64,000 nt of DNA, from assembly GCA_022661535.1 (NCBI GenBank), contig JAKULF010000007.1:3658001-3722000 (forward strand), written 5' to 3'. Both the position numbers and the translations under genes were made by a program. The stretch comes from Eutypa lata. Its lineage: Eukaryota > Ascomycota > Sordariomycetes > Xylariales > Diatrypaceae. This document shows, in pieces, positions 23,945 through 35,313 of this stretch. The notes below the pieces were generated by a model. It saw only the letters and a program-made list of their open reading frames with translations. It was not told the origin of the DNA and made no database searches. Positions within the stretch are counted from its first letter, which is position 1; each line of letters opens with the position of its first letter.

Positions 23945-25070
23945 CCGAACAAAAGTAACTGCAGTTTACTACGAAAGGAAGAAGAAAAAAAAAAGAATAA
24001 ATACACGTCTTAACACGATCTATTGAATCTGGGCATTTAAAGGTCTATTCCACCAACAGTTAACAGAACACACTACACACTACACACATCAACACATTCT
24101 GCAAAAAAAACAAATATCCTGGGCATTACAAGGAGGTCTTTTTTTCTCTCTCTTTACGGCGTTATCACACGAAAGGAAAGGAAGGCTCGGTAGACATTGA
24201 CAAAGAGACAACTCTCCTGATCGGTCCGGCGTTTATTAGGAGGATACTACATATAATATTGGAAAGACAAACCACAGGTGCCGCTCAGCGGACTCGGCAA
24301 ATAAGGAAAGGCCACGGAACCAGGACCAGGCGACTGGAACAATTGATACCCTAGGAATCACGGAGTTCGTCCGCTACATAGGACAGTTTTTGCATTTTTA
24401 TTATCATTAGTATTAATGGGGGAGACAATAGGTTTAGGAGGATCATGATGTCTATGAGGAGAAATAACCAGTCGAACGGAAACCTGCACAAATGGCATAT
24501 CTTGTTTAATTATGAAGGCATCTATAGATTCCCCTGTAAATTTACTTCTACTCTTTATCGATTCTAAAGTCACATAGCATAATACCAAGAGAAATAATCT
24601 CCATTACGACTTCATAAATATAGCTTTGTTCGTCAACTTAATTTTCGTCTCCCATACATCCGACACAACCACACGGTAATACCTTCTGTTCATTTCATAT
24701 CCAACTACAGCAGTCTATGATATCTATCGGCTCCACGAATAGATCTCTATTCTCTTTCTTTCTGTCTGTGGAAATCTTCATTGCGTGAAGCTGGAAACCT
24801 TCTCTCCTTAGGGGTATTCTAGATGACCACTAAACGCAACTTTAAAACCACGTCTTCTTGCCTTCCCCGGACGATGGAGGAGGATCCCGATGGATGGAAC
24901 GATCGAGCCCCGTGCCGGCAATACCCTTTGCCTGTTTATTAACGGCAATCCACTATATAGAGTTCGGAAACCGCCCACATATAATAATATATATTATACA
25001 TGGGATGACCGACAGCATCGATCCGCCAGGGACCAAAGTTAAACGGAGATCGGGTTTTCACGTTCTCGAA

Positions 25071-25087
25071 CCCCCCCCCCCCCCCCC
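25071..25087 (+). repeat. 17-base poly-C tract
   Basis: Seventeen consecutive C residues (G on the other strand). Such G-runs are length-unstable and hard to sequence, so the exact count may be unreliable. Confidence 0.9.
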
Positions 25088-26392
25088 TTACGAAGTGTTC
25101 CGAGTAGTGAATATCCCAGGAAAAGCATGAATCCACCAAGTTACATGCCAAGGTTGTCGTGGTCCTGAGTAACAACGCTCTTGACTCCAGTTTCGAGCTG
25201 GTGTTACTAACGCTATGTTCATGTTTTATCGAGAAGATTACTTGGATGTTCGTTTTATATACAATTATCACTTTATAATACTCGGTGGAGCATGTCTTAT
25301 ATGTGTTTCCCTTAACAAAATGAGAGTTTCAATGCCACCGGATTTTCCAATCGCGTCGCTACTATGCGGTATACGTAGCCTAGATAATGTATAGCGATAT
25401 CAGAGAACTCATAGTCTAATGGTAGAGTAAGAAATAAGCATTCTAAGTCTCAGGGTGAATACATAGCTGCGCTCTTGATCCACTGGGAGAGGCGACATGA
25501 TGCCGTATATTAGGCTAACCAGATTTGATTTGTGGTGGCTAAAGCTAGATTATAGCCCTGGTACCAAGGACTGATTTATCATCAACACCATAGGTCAATA
25601 TCTAGCGAATATTTAACCACTCAGATCGTCTGATATAAGACTTCATCCGATTCCGGACTCCACTTGTATCTACTAGCATCTACAGTAACAAAGCGATCCA
25701 AAAAGATCTATCACGAACCATTCAACTACAGTGGCACTAGATTAGTAGACATATGTACCCCGTTCAAACTAGGTAGGCATTAAACATGCACCTGTTGCGA
25801 TTCCAACGTGGTCCCAGTTACCTTCAACGCCTAGGAAGTGTACGGGCCAGAATGCAACGGTCCCAAGAACTAGATCGGAATGTCGTTCCGTGGCTAATTA
25901 AACATTCGATGTTACATATCTTGCCTTGTATTTGCATATTCCCTTTGTATGTGATAAGGAGACCTAGCCTGAACTGTATTCTTGGCAGGATCGTTTTTGG
26001 AGATGTCATGATAGGTATGCTTGAAGAGCATGCGCCTTACTTGAATATTGAAATTTCTTTACTTGCATAAAGTGTAATGACCATACTAGACGGTAAGGTT
26101 ACGACGGGTGGTAATATATTGGATGAATAAGTAGATGGGGACGAAATTTCTCTTGCCCCTTTAATCCGTTAGTTTATCCAACCATCCTAATAACAGGTAT
26201 ATACGTACGCGTTTGCGTTATCTTCACATAAGCTTGCAGAGATATCTTCTCTGTTACCAACCGCTATGCGCCAAGCCATCCAATGTGAAAGAGAAAAAAA
26301 GGGAAGAAAATATTAAGTTGGGCGGCGCCAATCCGGGACAGGCTATTTCCGGTATTTCCAGCAAGTCGGTCCCGAGGAAGCAGATGCGGATC

Positions 26393-26407
26393 TTTTTTTT
26401 TTTTTTT
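26393..26407 (+). repeat. 15-base poly-T tract
   Basis: Fifteen consecutive T residues following a C. No gene or Pol III unit could be tied to it. Confidence 0.9.
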
Positions 26408-28319
26408 GACACCTGCTGAAATCTACATAGACAACTAGCTACCCGTGTGTTTTTCCTTGGCGAAGACCAAAAGCTCTGCGGCGGCGGCATACGTTCGGGG
26501 ATTTCTCTCCTGTCAGACCCTGCATTAAGACAAACCTACCAACTCCATGGGAATTATCCATCCGTATAATAAGAAGTCTTTAAGGTTTTGGGTTAAAACC
26601 CCTGAAAAGTTTATTCCTGAGTCTCTGCGGGCGCCCCGAAAGTCTCTCTGTAGCACTTGGAGGTCTGGAAGAATATTTCTATTACAAGCTTCTATTTTAG
26701 TAACGAGAAACTCACATGTAGAGGCGATAGAGTTTGCTCCACCAGACGGCCAACCCATAAAAACAAATCCCTTACGTATCTACATTTTTTCGCGTGAAGT
26801 CCGCTCACGTGATAAGTCTTTCCTCCATCTGTAAGCCCGAGGCACTCTATACCTACTGCACATAGATAATGGGGGCCAATTCACACTTTGAACCGTCACG
26901 AGATGAGATCACATAGCCTCTACGTACCGTGCTTTTGAATATGACTGGAATATTTTAGGAAATTCTTAGTATTGCACATGGAATTCTTCGCCGGTAAGTG
27001 GCAATATTGGCATAAGAAGCAGAATGTAAACTGATCCAACACTACGCGGGTAACGTCTGCTGGTACAGATCGCCGAGAGACTCTCCTTCCCCGTGTCCAC
27101 ACCACCTCTTAAAAAGTTCTCATAGAATATATCGTTCTCAAGTCGAACCTCAAATTATCTGACAATTTTTGATGGTACATATGAAGGCTAATCCTAGTGG
27201 TCAAGTACGTGGGAACCTCTCACGGGTTTTGCAATTAGTGGTGAGCTATCAACTCTTGTAAGGTATCAAGAATGCGTATTCATAGTCGATGAGCGCACAA
27301 CTGCTGGGCCAGCCTATCATGTCTGGTGTATTGACCACTTTTGATCTGTTTGACATATCTCGGCGATTTAGACTGTCTTATTTGCATGTGACCGGTTAAC
27401 GATCTCTATGTACTAAGATTGAACCATCATCATTACATAACTGAGTATGAATAATAAAAACGAAAGAGTATCTAAGTACCTGTTGATATAGGTATCCATA
27501 CTAAGTATACCGATTCAGCCTATCACATAGGGCTCCAACTCCTTTAGTGCAGGTTAAAAGGCATGCCATGATGAGGCTTCGGGGACGACGACCACGATGC
27601 TGGTGACGGGTGATACTTCGAGCACAGGTAGCTAGATAACTTCGGCCAATGTAATTATGGTTCAGCCTATCCTTAGCTGTGGTGAAGGTCACTCTGTCAC
27701 GAGACAAGTTGGGGCAGTATTCATTCCGCACTAAACTCGGTTTGCATGGCTAACACCATCCCGTCAACAGCGGTCTCCCTCGGGTCGGTACGATCGAGGT
27801 TCATCATAACTAAGGTCTGGAACAAATCTCTACATTTTGAGTTTGTTCGACGATCAAGTTTAGGGGGTTAATTAACATATCCCACGGTCAACCCCGAGAA
27901 CTTTAACAGTGCCTAGCCCCTGTTCACATGCGAGAAGATATCGGAAAGCTAACATTGCAATGCTTACATAACGTAGGTAATGATGTAGCAAAACAAACTT
28001 TTCGCCAATACTAATACTAATACTAGATCATCTTTTCTAGTTGCAATTGACTACTCCTACTCAGTATTCTAGACTCTCGATTCTGGGCCAATCTTTTGGG
28101 TCAGCAAATGTAGACATCCTGTCAATATTCTGTTGAGTAACTCTAAGCCGGAAGACTGATCTAGACACGATATCAAGCTCTGCCACTACTGTTCCATAAC
28201 CGAACGAAGGGGAAAAAACAAGGTTCGCTCTGGGATAGAAATAGATATAGATAGCGCTGTCATGGTCCCAACAAGCCGGATGAAAGGATCGGCCGCGTCC
28301 TAAACCTTATTAATGCGCA

Positions 28320-28798
28320 GCGTAGGTTGCTGATTGTCGTAATTATGTATCTCAGCAAGGAGAGCCACAAAACCGATACAGTGTGTGGGTAATAGGCTGA
28401 CAACGGCCTCTATCTTGGCACGCAGCTCCCGGGTGCTGTCACCCATAATCTCACCCATACTGCCTTGGGCCAACGAAACTATCAAGTCCTCGTCTAACAG
28501 TGTGACTGACTGCCATATCCTCTAACGTCTTGTCTGATGAGAAGCTCCCTGAGCTTAAAACATTATCGGCGGCGATGGTTGCCGCTGCCCTGACATCTAC
28601 CGGTAATTTCAGGATCCTCTCGGCCACGCCCAGCGCCTCCAGCAGCGTAGTCACCGCCTTCTTGGTCCATGTGATGTTGACCCATTGGGTAACTCCATGC
28701 CTGCAGCTCATCGAGACGAAGCCCGCGGTATGCTCGCATGTCACACGGGGAATGGATCCAGGTATGTTGGCTGCAGGACAGCTGCAGCAGGAATGCAT
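28320..28798 (-). pseudogene. Possible decayed coding fragment
   Basis: Two overlapping minus-strand frames read like protein rather than noise. One covers about 28451-28798 and includes an E-A-L-G-V-A-E-R-I-L-K-L-P-V-D-V segment. The other covers about 28300-28500 and includes a G-D-S-T-R-E-L-R-A-K-I-E-A-V-V-S-L-L-P segment. They abut near 28500 with a change of frame and no good splice pair, and there is no clear start. I do not recognise the family. It may be a degraded gene fragment, or chance. Confidence 0.25.
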
Positions 28799-29210
28799 AG
28801 GGATGCCAACACTTCAATATTTGGAGGTCATCCGACCATCAACGGAATGCATAGATGCCTAATAAGAGCCAACAGCTATTATCAGCGGCTAGGACGGCAA
28901 CAGGATATTACAGATACGTACCTTTATTTTGTGTATATATAGTAGACGACCCTATAGGTCGTACAGGACAGAAAGAAGGACCTATGGACCTTAGGACCAA
29001 AGAAAATTATTAGTTGAATAGAACCTCAGTTCCAAGCCTCCACATCCTTGTCACATCGCATAGGAGACTCCGATAGCGGCATATGCGGCAGGTGACTTTG
29101 CAAGTCGCTGAAGACGGCTGAATATATGCGGGTTGATGTCATGCGACGAGAGCATAAGGAACAGCAAAAGGTCTTATAAAAAGTACCCTGAATATTATCT
29201 TACGAGCCCT

Positions 29211-31000
29211 CTAGAACTGGATAGTAGTCTTGCTGCGGAGCCGCTCCCCATACTTATAAAACAGTATCGGTGCCGGCACGAATGCGAAGGCAATGAACCC
29301 TAGCAGCGTGTTGCCCCAACCGAAATGCAGCGTCGCGTACATACTAGGCCCTGCTAACGGTAAGAAGGTACCTGAAAGGGACCGTAGCTATTTAATGAAA
29401 ACAAGTTAGTGTGTCGTTTTTTCATCACATCTTGTAGAAGGTTCTATAACAGAACCAGAAAGGTAAGATATTAACTTGTTTTTCGCACTTACGAGAATGT
29501 TAGCTCCAAGGGCCGAAGCTGCTGCCCTGGAACCGAACAAGTCGACGAGGTAGAGTTGGGATGGCATCTTCACGAGATTAGTTTTCAGGGGGCTTAGCCA
29601 AGAGACGAGGAACTACGTTGACATAAAACTCACGATGACAAAGAACGAGCCAAATCCCACAATGAGTGTACCTATCAGCGGTGCAATCCAATGAACGTTG
29701 TAGTACGCGGTCCAGCCGTAGATGAACAACCCGATGCCGATGACAGGGCTGAACCAGATCATGAAAATCAGTCGATATTCCGGCCTCGGGTGGGTTACCC
29801 CATCGGCCTTCATGCGCCGTTGGAGGACGCGATTGTCGAGTGAACCAAAGACAACCAAGCCCAGTAGCTCGCCGTTACCCAGACCAAGGTATGCAAGTCC
29901 TAAGATATTGCTACTCCATCCGTATTGACCTTCGAAGACATCGGTGAAGGTAGTAAACAGCAGATAGAGGAGGCCGAACACCAGAGCGACATATAGGGAC
30001 ATGATGAGCACGATGGGCGAAAAGAGCAAGAGCATCGTAGGGCGAGTGAGAGCCTGTAATAAGAGCTGCTTGGGGGAGATAGGATGAGCGAGCTTGGACC
30101 TCAGGTTCTCATTGCCAGTCGCAGCCCGCAAACGCGCCGCCTTGCGCTCCAGGAGGGTGTAGGGATTAGTTTCGCGCATAAAAACGACCGAGATGACACC
30201 GACTGCGCCGCCGATGATAGCCATGAGCCAGAAGGTCCATCGCCAACCTTTGGCTGCGGCCACAAAGCCGCCGATAACAGGACCAATGACCTAGTAACAG
30301 TCAACGCAGTTAGAGCCGGACTGGGGGAAATGAATTGTATAAAGGAGGTAAAGTACTCACGGGTCCCATCAGCGGGCCGAGACCGAACAAAGCTGCCGCT
30401 AGGCCTGTCTCCTTCGGAGGAAACACATCTGCAATCGTACCGCCACCAATTGTCAACGGCGTTGCACCCGCAAACCCGGAGAAGAAACGGAAGACCATGA
30501 ATTGGGCGATGTTTTGGCTCAGCGCATTGCCGATAACGAAAGCCACGAAGACGAGATTAGCAACGTGGTACACAGGTAGACGACCAAACAATTCGCTGAG
30601 AGGCGATATGATCATGGGACCGAGAGCGAACCCCAAAAGATACAGTGTCACACTCAGCGTGGCAAGCGTCCTTGTGGTGAGTTCGAACTCTATTGCAAGG
30701 CTTTCGACGCCAGGGGCAAACATGGTTGAGGCAAGGTTTCTGTACAAGACTCAGTTAGTACAGAAGTTGTGGTTCGATTATATAACGAACTTACACTGTC
30801 ATCGACAGCATTGCGACGATAACGATATGGCCAAAGCGCTTGCGGGAGGGCCAGTTGAGGGGGTTGTTAGGATCGCTTGGGCCATCCCAGTCAACGATAC
30901 CTTGATCGGTCAAAGATGTCTCCTTCTCAACATCGACATCGGTTCCAGAATCGAGTTCGATAGCAAACTCGCCGGAGGTTGAGTCCTTACCCCTGGACAT
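29211..31000 (-). CDS. MFS transporter (DHA1-type)
   Basis: Twelve-helix proton-coupled exporter of the major facilitator superfamily, 497 residues, most like the fungal polyamine/drug (Tpo1-like) group. Exons in transcript order: 31000-30795, 30739-30361, 30290-29634, 29567-29493, 29387-29211; introns 55, 70, 66 and 105 nt, all phases consistent. Seen: an acidic N-terminus, then the group's D-P-x-N-P-L-N-W-P entry to helix 1; P-L-S-E-L-F-G-R between helices 2 and 3; the central M-R-E-T-N-P-Y-T-L-L-E-R-K-A loop after helix 6; and a basic L-R-S-K-T tail. Exon 4 encodes just 25 residues across the helix 10-11 region. It is divergent from a Zn2Cys6 regulator 788 bp away, a common arrangement for a substrate-induced transporter. 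The substrate is unknown. Confidence 0.9.
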
Positions 31001-31788
31001 TGTTGACGAGGCTAAACACAGCTATGAAGTGGCTTCCTAGATGTTTCTGTAACAGTGCTAGCGCACTGAAACTATGTCGTGATTATTGACTTGTAGACAG
31101 TGGTTGCGTGTGGCGTCAAAGTAGTAGTAATCGTACGATGCCAACCGAGTGATCTATGATATACTTGGGGCTGCAATCTTCACCCTTTTATGAATTCCAC
31201 AACACCTCAAGTATGGGATTACCCCTTTGGTCTCCATGGCCGTCAAGTCTCCTCGAGTCTTCATCAGAGCAGAAAACTAATACATCTATGGGTCTGGGGA
31301 ATGTTGAAATGTCGGATGACAGAACTGGTCCCTGGACTGCTTGAACTCCATGGACAACAGATGGATGGTAGACTATTGGGAGTATGCTAAATCCGTATAA
31401 GTGAGACGAACAAATTTAGACCGCATCGCGAGTTGTAAGATCATTGATCTACTCCTCCGCGGAGGGCGGAGGTAAGGGCGGACTCCGGAGGTCACATAGT
31501 AATGTTAATGTGGGCCCGAGACTAAAACGGTGAGGGAATGAATACGGGGGTATGTTGGTTGTTGGTTTACGGTTTACCGTCACTTTCAGTGGCTAAGTAA
31601 GCCTCTTTGGATCAGCGGCTCAGCGGCTCAGCAGGAGTATCTGGATTTCTATACCCGAGAAGTCTAGAGTCCAACTCTAGACTCTTTTTACTTGTTGTGA
31701 CTATGAACCTTGTACTCCCCTAGCTCGCCCAGCGAATTCCTCTGGATTCAGTATTCGCCTTTCAATTCTAACCAAAGAATAGCTCAGA
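31001..31788. other. Shared divergent promoter of MFS and Zn2Cys6 genes
   Basis: 788 bp between two start codons on opposite strands. It contains a cluster of CGG triplets and two perfect palindromes (listed separately) and a short tandem CAGCGGCT repeat near 31613-31633. No gene-like frame. Confidence 0.6.
31455..31490. promoter_or_regulatory. CGG-palindrome cluster, candidate Zn2Cys6 operator
   Basis: Two perfect palindromes, CTCCGCGGAG (31455-31464) and CTCCGGAG (31483-31490), with further GGCGG triplets between them. Zn2Cys6 factors usually bind paired CGG triplets, and a gene for such a factor starts about 300 bp downstream. That this cluster controls either neighbour is inference. Confidence 0.45.
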
Positions 31789-34412
31789 ATGAGCTCAAAT
31801 CAGCCGATGGCAGATAGTGGAGGCCATACACCTGCGCCTTTGGAATCCACGCTGCCGGCTACCCAGGCAGCGCCATCGTCAGGCTCCGGTCCCGTTCCCA
31901 TGGCCCCAGGGTCGTCACTTCTAGGGGAGCCGGAGGTAAAGCAACGACAAGCTGCTGACTCTCCTATACGTCCGCACCCTCCAGCTATCCGTCGACGAGA
32001 AAAGGTGCAGCTCTCGTGTAATCTGTGTCGACGTCGCAAGTAAGGAATTTGTATCTACTTCCCGAAAAGACAACTAACTACATTCTTCGTTCCTGACTGA
32101 TAGGCTGCGCTGCGATCGTCAGCAGCCATGCCTCAATTGCTCCACTCGTGGACAGCCATGTATCTATGCACCGGATAATGTGAATTCGGTACATACCCAG
32201 AAATCGCCACAGCCAGGACAGCCGGCTGCTCCAACTGTGCACGACCGCCTCGTGCAGCTGGAACGCCTCGTCCTGACTATGATGCCACACTCTCCTCCAG
32301 CATCATCGGCCTATCCCGACATGCTCGATCCCGGCCCAACCCCTCCGAAGCAGGAGACGTTAGGCAAGGCAGTAGATGAGGGCTCCGAGTGCAGGAGCTT
32401 GCAAGTCGGTTCCTTGGAGCATCGCTACGTCGGCGGCGCCCACTGGGCTGCCATTTTGGATGGCATCGCCGACCTCAAGAACCACTTCGACAGGGACGAG
32501 CATATCATGTCCATTGCCACGGGTTCTGATCACGACGATGTGGGAATTTCTGGACCAAGACCCAGATCACCACATGCTCTATTGCTATACGGCTGTCGCG
32601 AGCCTGCCCCACGGAGCGAGATACTAGCTGCGCTGCCACCCAGGGGGATAGTGGGCCGCTTTGTTTCGAGGTACTTCAACATGTTGGATTTGGCACCTTG
32701 TAAGCTCCTGTGTTCAACCCATCCCTTTCCTGTGCTTCTGGAGTGACCTTGGGCTGACTCTTCTACCTTGGATTAGCTTGTGTTCATGCCTTCAAGTTTC
32801 TTCGGGAGGTAAGTAGATGATATTTCATAACAGGCCGTCTGATGTGTTAATCCTGAATCCAAGTACGAGCATTTCTGGACGAAGCCATCCAGTGTTTCCA
32901 TCATGTGGGTTGGATTGCTGTACAGCATGATCTGCCTCGCTTTGCTCGCCTCTGAGCCATCTGACTACGCGAAGGCACGAATCAGACGCACTGTCAGCCC
33001 AGCTCGGCATGTACCGCGAGAAGATCGTGCAGTGCCTGATACTAGGAGAGTATACCAATTCTGGTCCATATGCGCTCGAGACCTTATACCACTATGTCCA
33101 GATCGAGTTCAGCATGCGTGCCGATGCCGACAAAGATATCTGGTTTCTGCTCGCACTCGGCGTGAATCAGGCCATGCGTGCCAGCTATCACCGCGACCCT
33201 CGTAATTTCCCTGAAATCTCCCCGTTCCAGGGCGAAATGAGGCGGAGAATGTGGGCTTCCCTTCTGCAGGGCGACATTCTGATCTCCAGCCAGATGGGCA
33301 TGCCCCGCATGATCTCGGATTGGCAGTGCGACACGTCTGAGCCGAGAAATTTGAATGATGCTGATTTTGACGTGGACGTGGGTGAGTTACCCCCGTCCCG
33401 CCCAAAAACAGACATGACAACCGTCCTACCACTCATTGCTAGGAGGACCATGTTTATGGCGTTAGGTACAGTTATGGACCTGACGACAGCGGTACGGCCA
33501 TGCAGCTACGCTGAAATCATGCGTGTTGATGGCATCTTACATGAAGCCGCTGCGAGCATTCCCCCGCTGCTCAGGCCAAAATCAATCATGGCCAAAATCA
33601 ATCATGGCCAACGTGACGGATACACCGCAAGTGATTATGCACCGCTTATTCATTAGTACCACATTCTACAAAGGGCAAATCCTGCTCCACCGGCGCTTTC
33701 TTTATATAAAGCCAACTTCACCGGAAAAAGATCCGTTCGCTTACTCTCGGAAAGCTTGCCTCGATGCCGCCCTCGGGATCCTGCGGATCCAAGATATTTA
33801 CGACGAAGAGAGCAGCCCCGGTGGCCAGCTTTATACTATGCGCTGGCGGATCTCATCCGTGACAAATCACGAATTTCTAACAGCTACTATGATTCTCTGC
33901 TCCTTGCTATACCGTGGGCAGACACTGCAACGAGACGATGAGATAAAGTCTGCGTTACGGAAATCTAGAACTATCTGGTTAAGGAGGAGTGCTACTTCCA
34001 AGGAGGCGAGGAAAGCCGCCGAGACGGTCAATGTTGTACTCGCTAGAGCAGAAGGAAGACAGCATGTTTATGGAAGTGACGGCGTGAACGTTAACGGCGA
34101 TTCCCTCTCCTGGCTAGGAGGTGCCAAAGACGCTTTTGCTGCCGTAAATAACAATGTTGGGATGGGTCTTACCGGACAGGATGCATTCCAGGATGTGATG
34201 GCAGCTTTCTACCGTAAGTATAATGCCACCATTCTCGAATTCGTTAAACTGAGTCGAATATAGCTGAACAATTCGCCATGTCAACTTTCTTGAGTACTTT
34301 TGCCACCAGCCAGAATGGTCAGGTGCCCGTTTTTGATATGAACTTGATAGAGACGAGCACAGAGCCGGGTCAATCGATGCTTAACAATGACGGAAAGATG
34401 GACTGGCGGTAA
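31789..34412 (+). pseudogene. Zn2Cys6 fungal transcription factor, frameshifted
   Basis: Fungal-specific regulator with an N-terminal zinc cluster (C77, C80, C87, C93, C96, C103; spacing 2-6-5-2-6) and the middle fungal transcription-factor domain. Splice-consistent exons: 31789-32039, 32104-32699, 32777-32808, 32864-34213 and 34264-34412. The large fourth exon is broken twice. Near 32975 the frame changes by one base where no intron fits. At 33574-33605 a 16-bp unit occurs twice in tandem, shifting the frame and leading to a stop at 33656; family-like protein resumes in the new frame and runs to the last exon. As read, the protein would stop early after the frame change near 32975. Sequencing or assembly error is possible for the single-base slip; the 16-bp duplication looks like a true mutation. 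It is divergent from the MFS gene, its likely target. Confidence 0.82.
33574..33605 (+). repeat. 16-bp tandem duplication inside the regulator
   Basis: The unit GGCCAAAATCAATCAT occurs twice back to back, followed by GGCCAA, the start of a third partial copy. Sixteen is not a multiple of three, so the duplication shifts the reading frame; frames on either side agree only if one copy is discounted. Confidence 0.95.
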
Positions 34413-35313
34413 CATTATTTAGCTAAATTCGGCACAAGCGCCTTTTGATTGCACTGTCCCGCACAGCCCCTGTAGCTAAAGTTATCGTGGGCCCTGAGCT
34501 ATGTAAGTAGTGGGTGGTGCATACAGCGCCGCAGATGCCAGTGCCGCCCCCTAGCTGCCCTACCTTTCGATACAGTTGAAGCTATTCATACTTTAAGTTG
34601 TTTGCAGCAGCTCCATAGTAGAGGCCGGCAGTTGGTTGAATTGGGTGGGTCACTATACAGTCAGATCTGGATCTTGGAAGCCCTGACAAAAGCCATTGAT
34701 GTTAATAATAACTAACTAAGCGAAATAATAGTCTTGCACCCGTCACATTACTACCCCAAACTAATCCAATCAGACGTCATAATTAAATAAACATCCTTCG
34801 CGCTCAAGCGCCTTCATTACCTGCCCTATGGCAGCAAGCCCCAGGTTATTTATAGCTGCCAAGACGATCTCCGGGGTATGTGTGACCGGGGTAGTTGGGC
34901 GGCTGTCAGCGCCATCAAATCCTCCACAGACGCCAATCAAAGAAGGTGCATTTCCTATCCCATGGCGCCAGCCAATGAATGCTAGCTAAGTAATGCAACG
35001 CTACCTACCCCTGATGCAAGCCGCCGGCGGGTATACCTACATACTAAATAGATGTCCAGCGACTCGCTTGCGCGGCGGCCGTCTCATGTTATATACTCCG
35101 TAAACTCCATCCTTTTAAATACAGGATTCCACCCGGAGTAGATGAGAATGGGTGTTGGTCTTCATTTTCTTTCAATCGCACTGCTGGTCCATCGTGATTG
35201 TTCTCTGCGTTAGTACTAATTGTGTAGTCTTCAGTGTTTGGGCTATTATTCTAGAAGCCCCGGGTGCTTTTTACATTGTTTTCGCTTATTCCCCTTTTGA
35301 ACTGTTTGACACA
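34413..35313. other. Intergenic region
   Basis: Flank of the Zn2Cys6 gene and promoter of the DOMON gene. A plus-strand frame upstream of 35314 is open but has no ATG before the methionine triplet used as the start. Nothing else was supported. Confidence 0.5.

Larger units (their letters stand above)
23945..29210. other. Large gene desert
   Basis: More than 5 kb without a convincing gene. It contains a 17-base poly-C tract (25071-25087), a 15-base poly-T tract (26393-26407), a short hairpin CGACC/GGTCG near 28948-28962, and a possible decayed coding fragment at 28300-28800 on the minus strand (listed separately). I found no transposase, reverse transcriptase, rRNA or clean tRNA. Confidence 0.45.

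Noticed and set aside
30310..30982. Plus-strand frame of 215 codons opposite the MFS gene
   Set aside because: Overlaps well-supported antisense exons with conserved transporter motifs.
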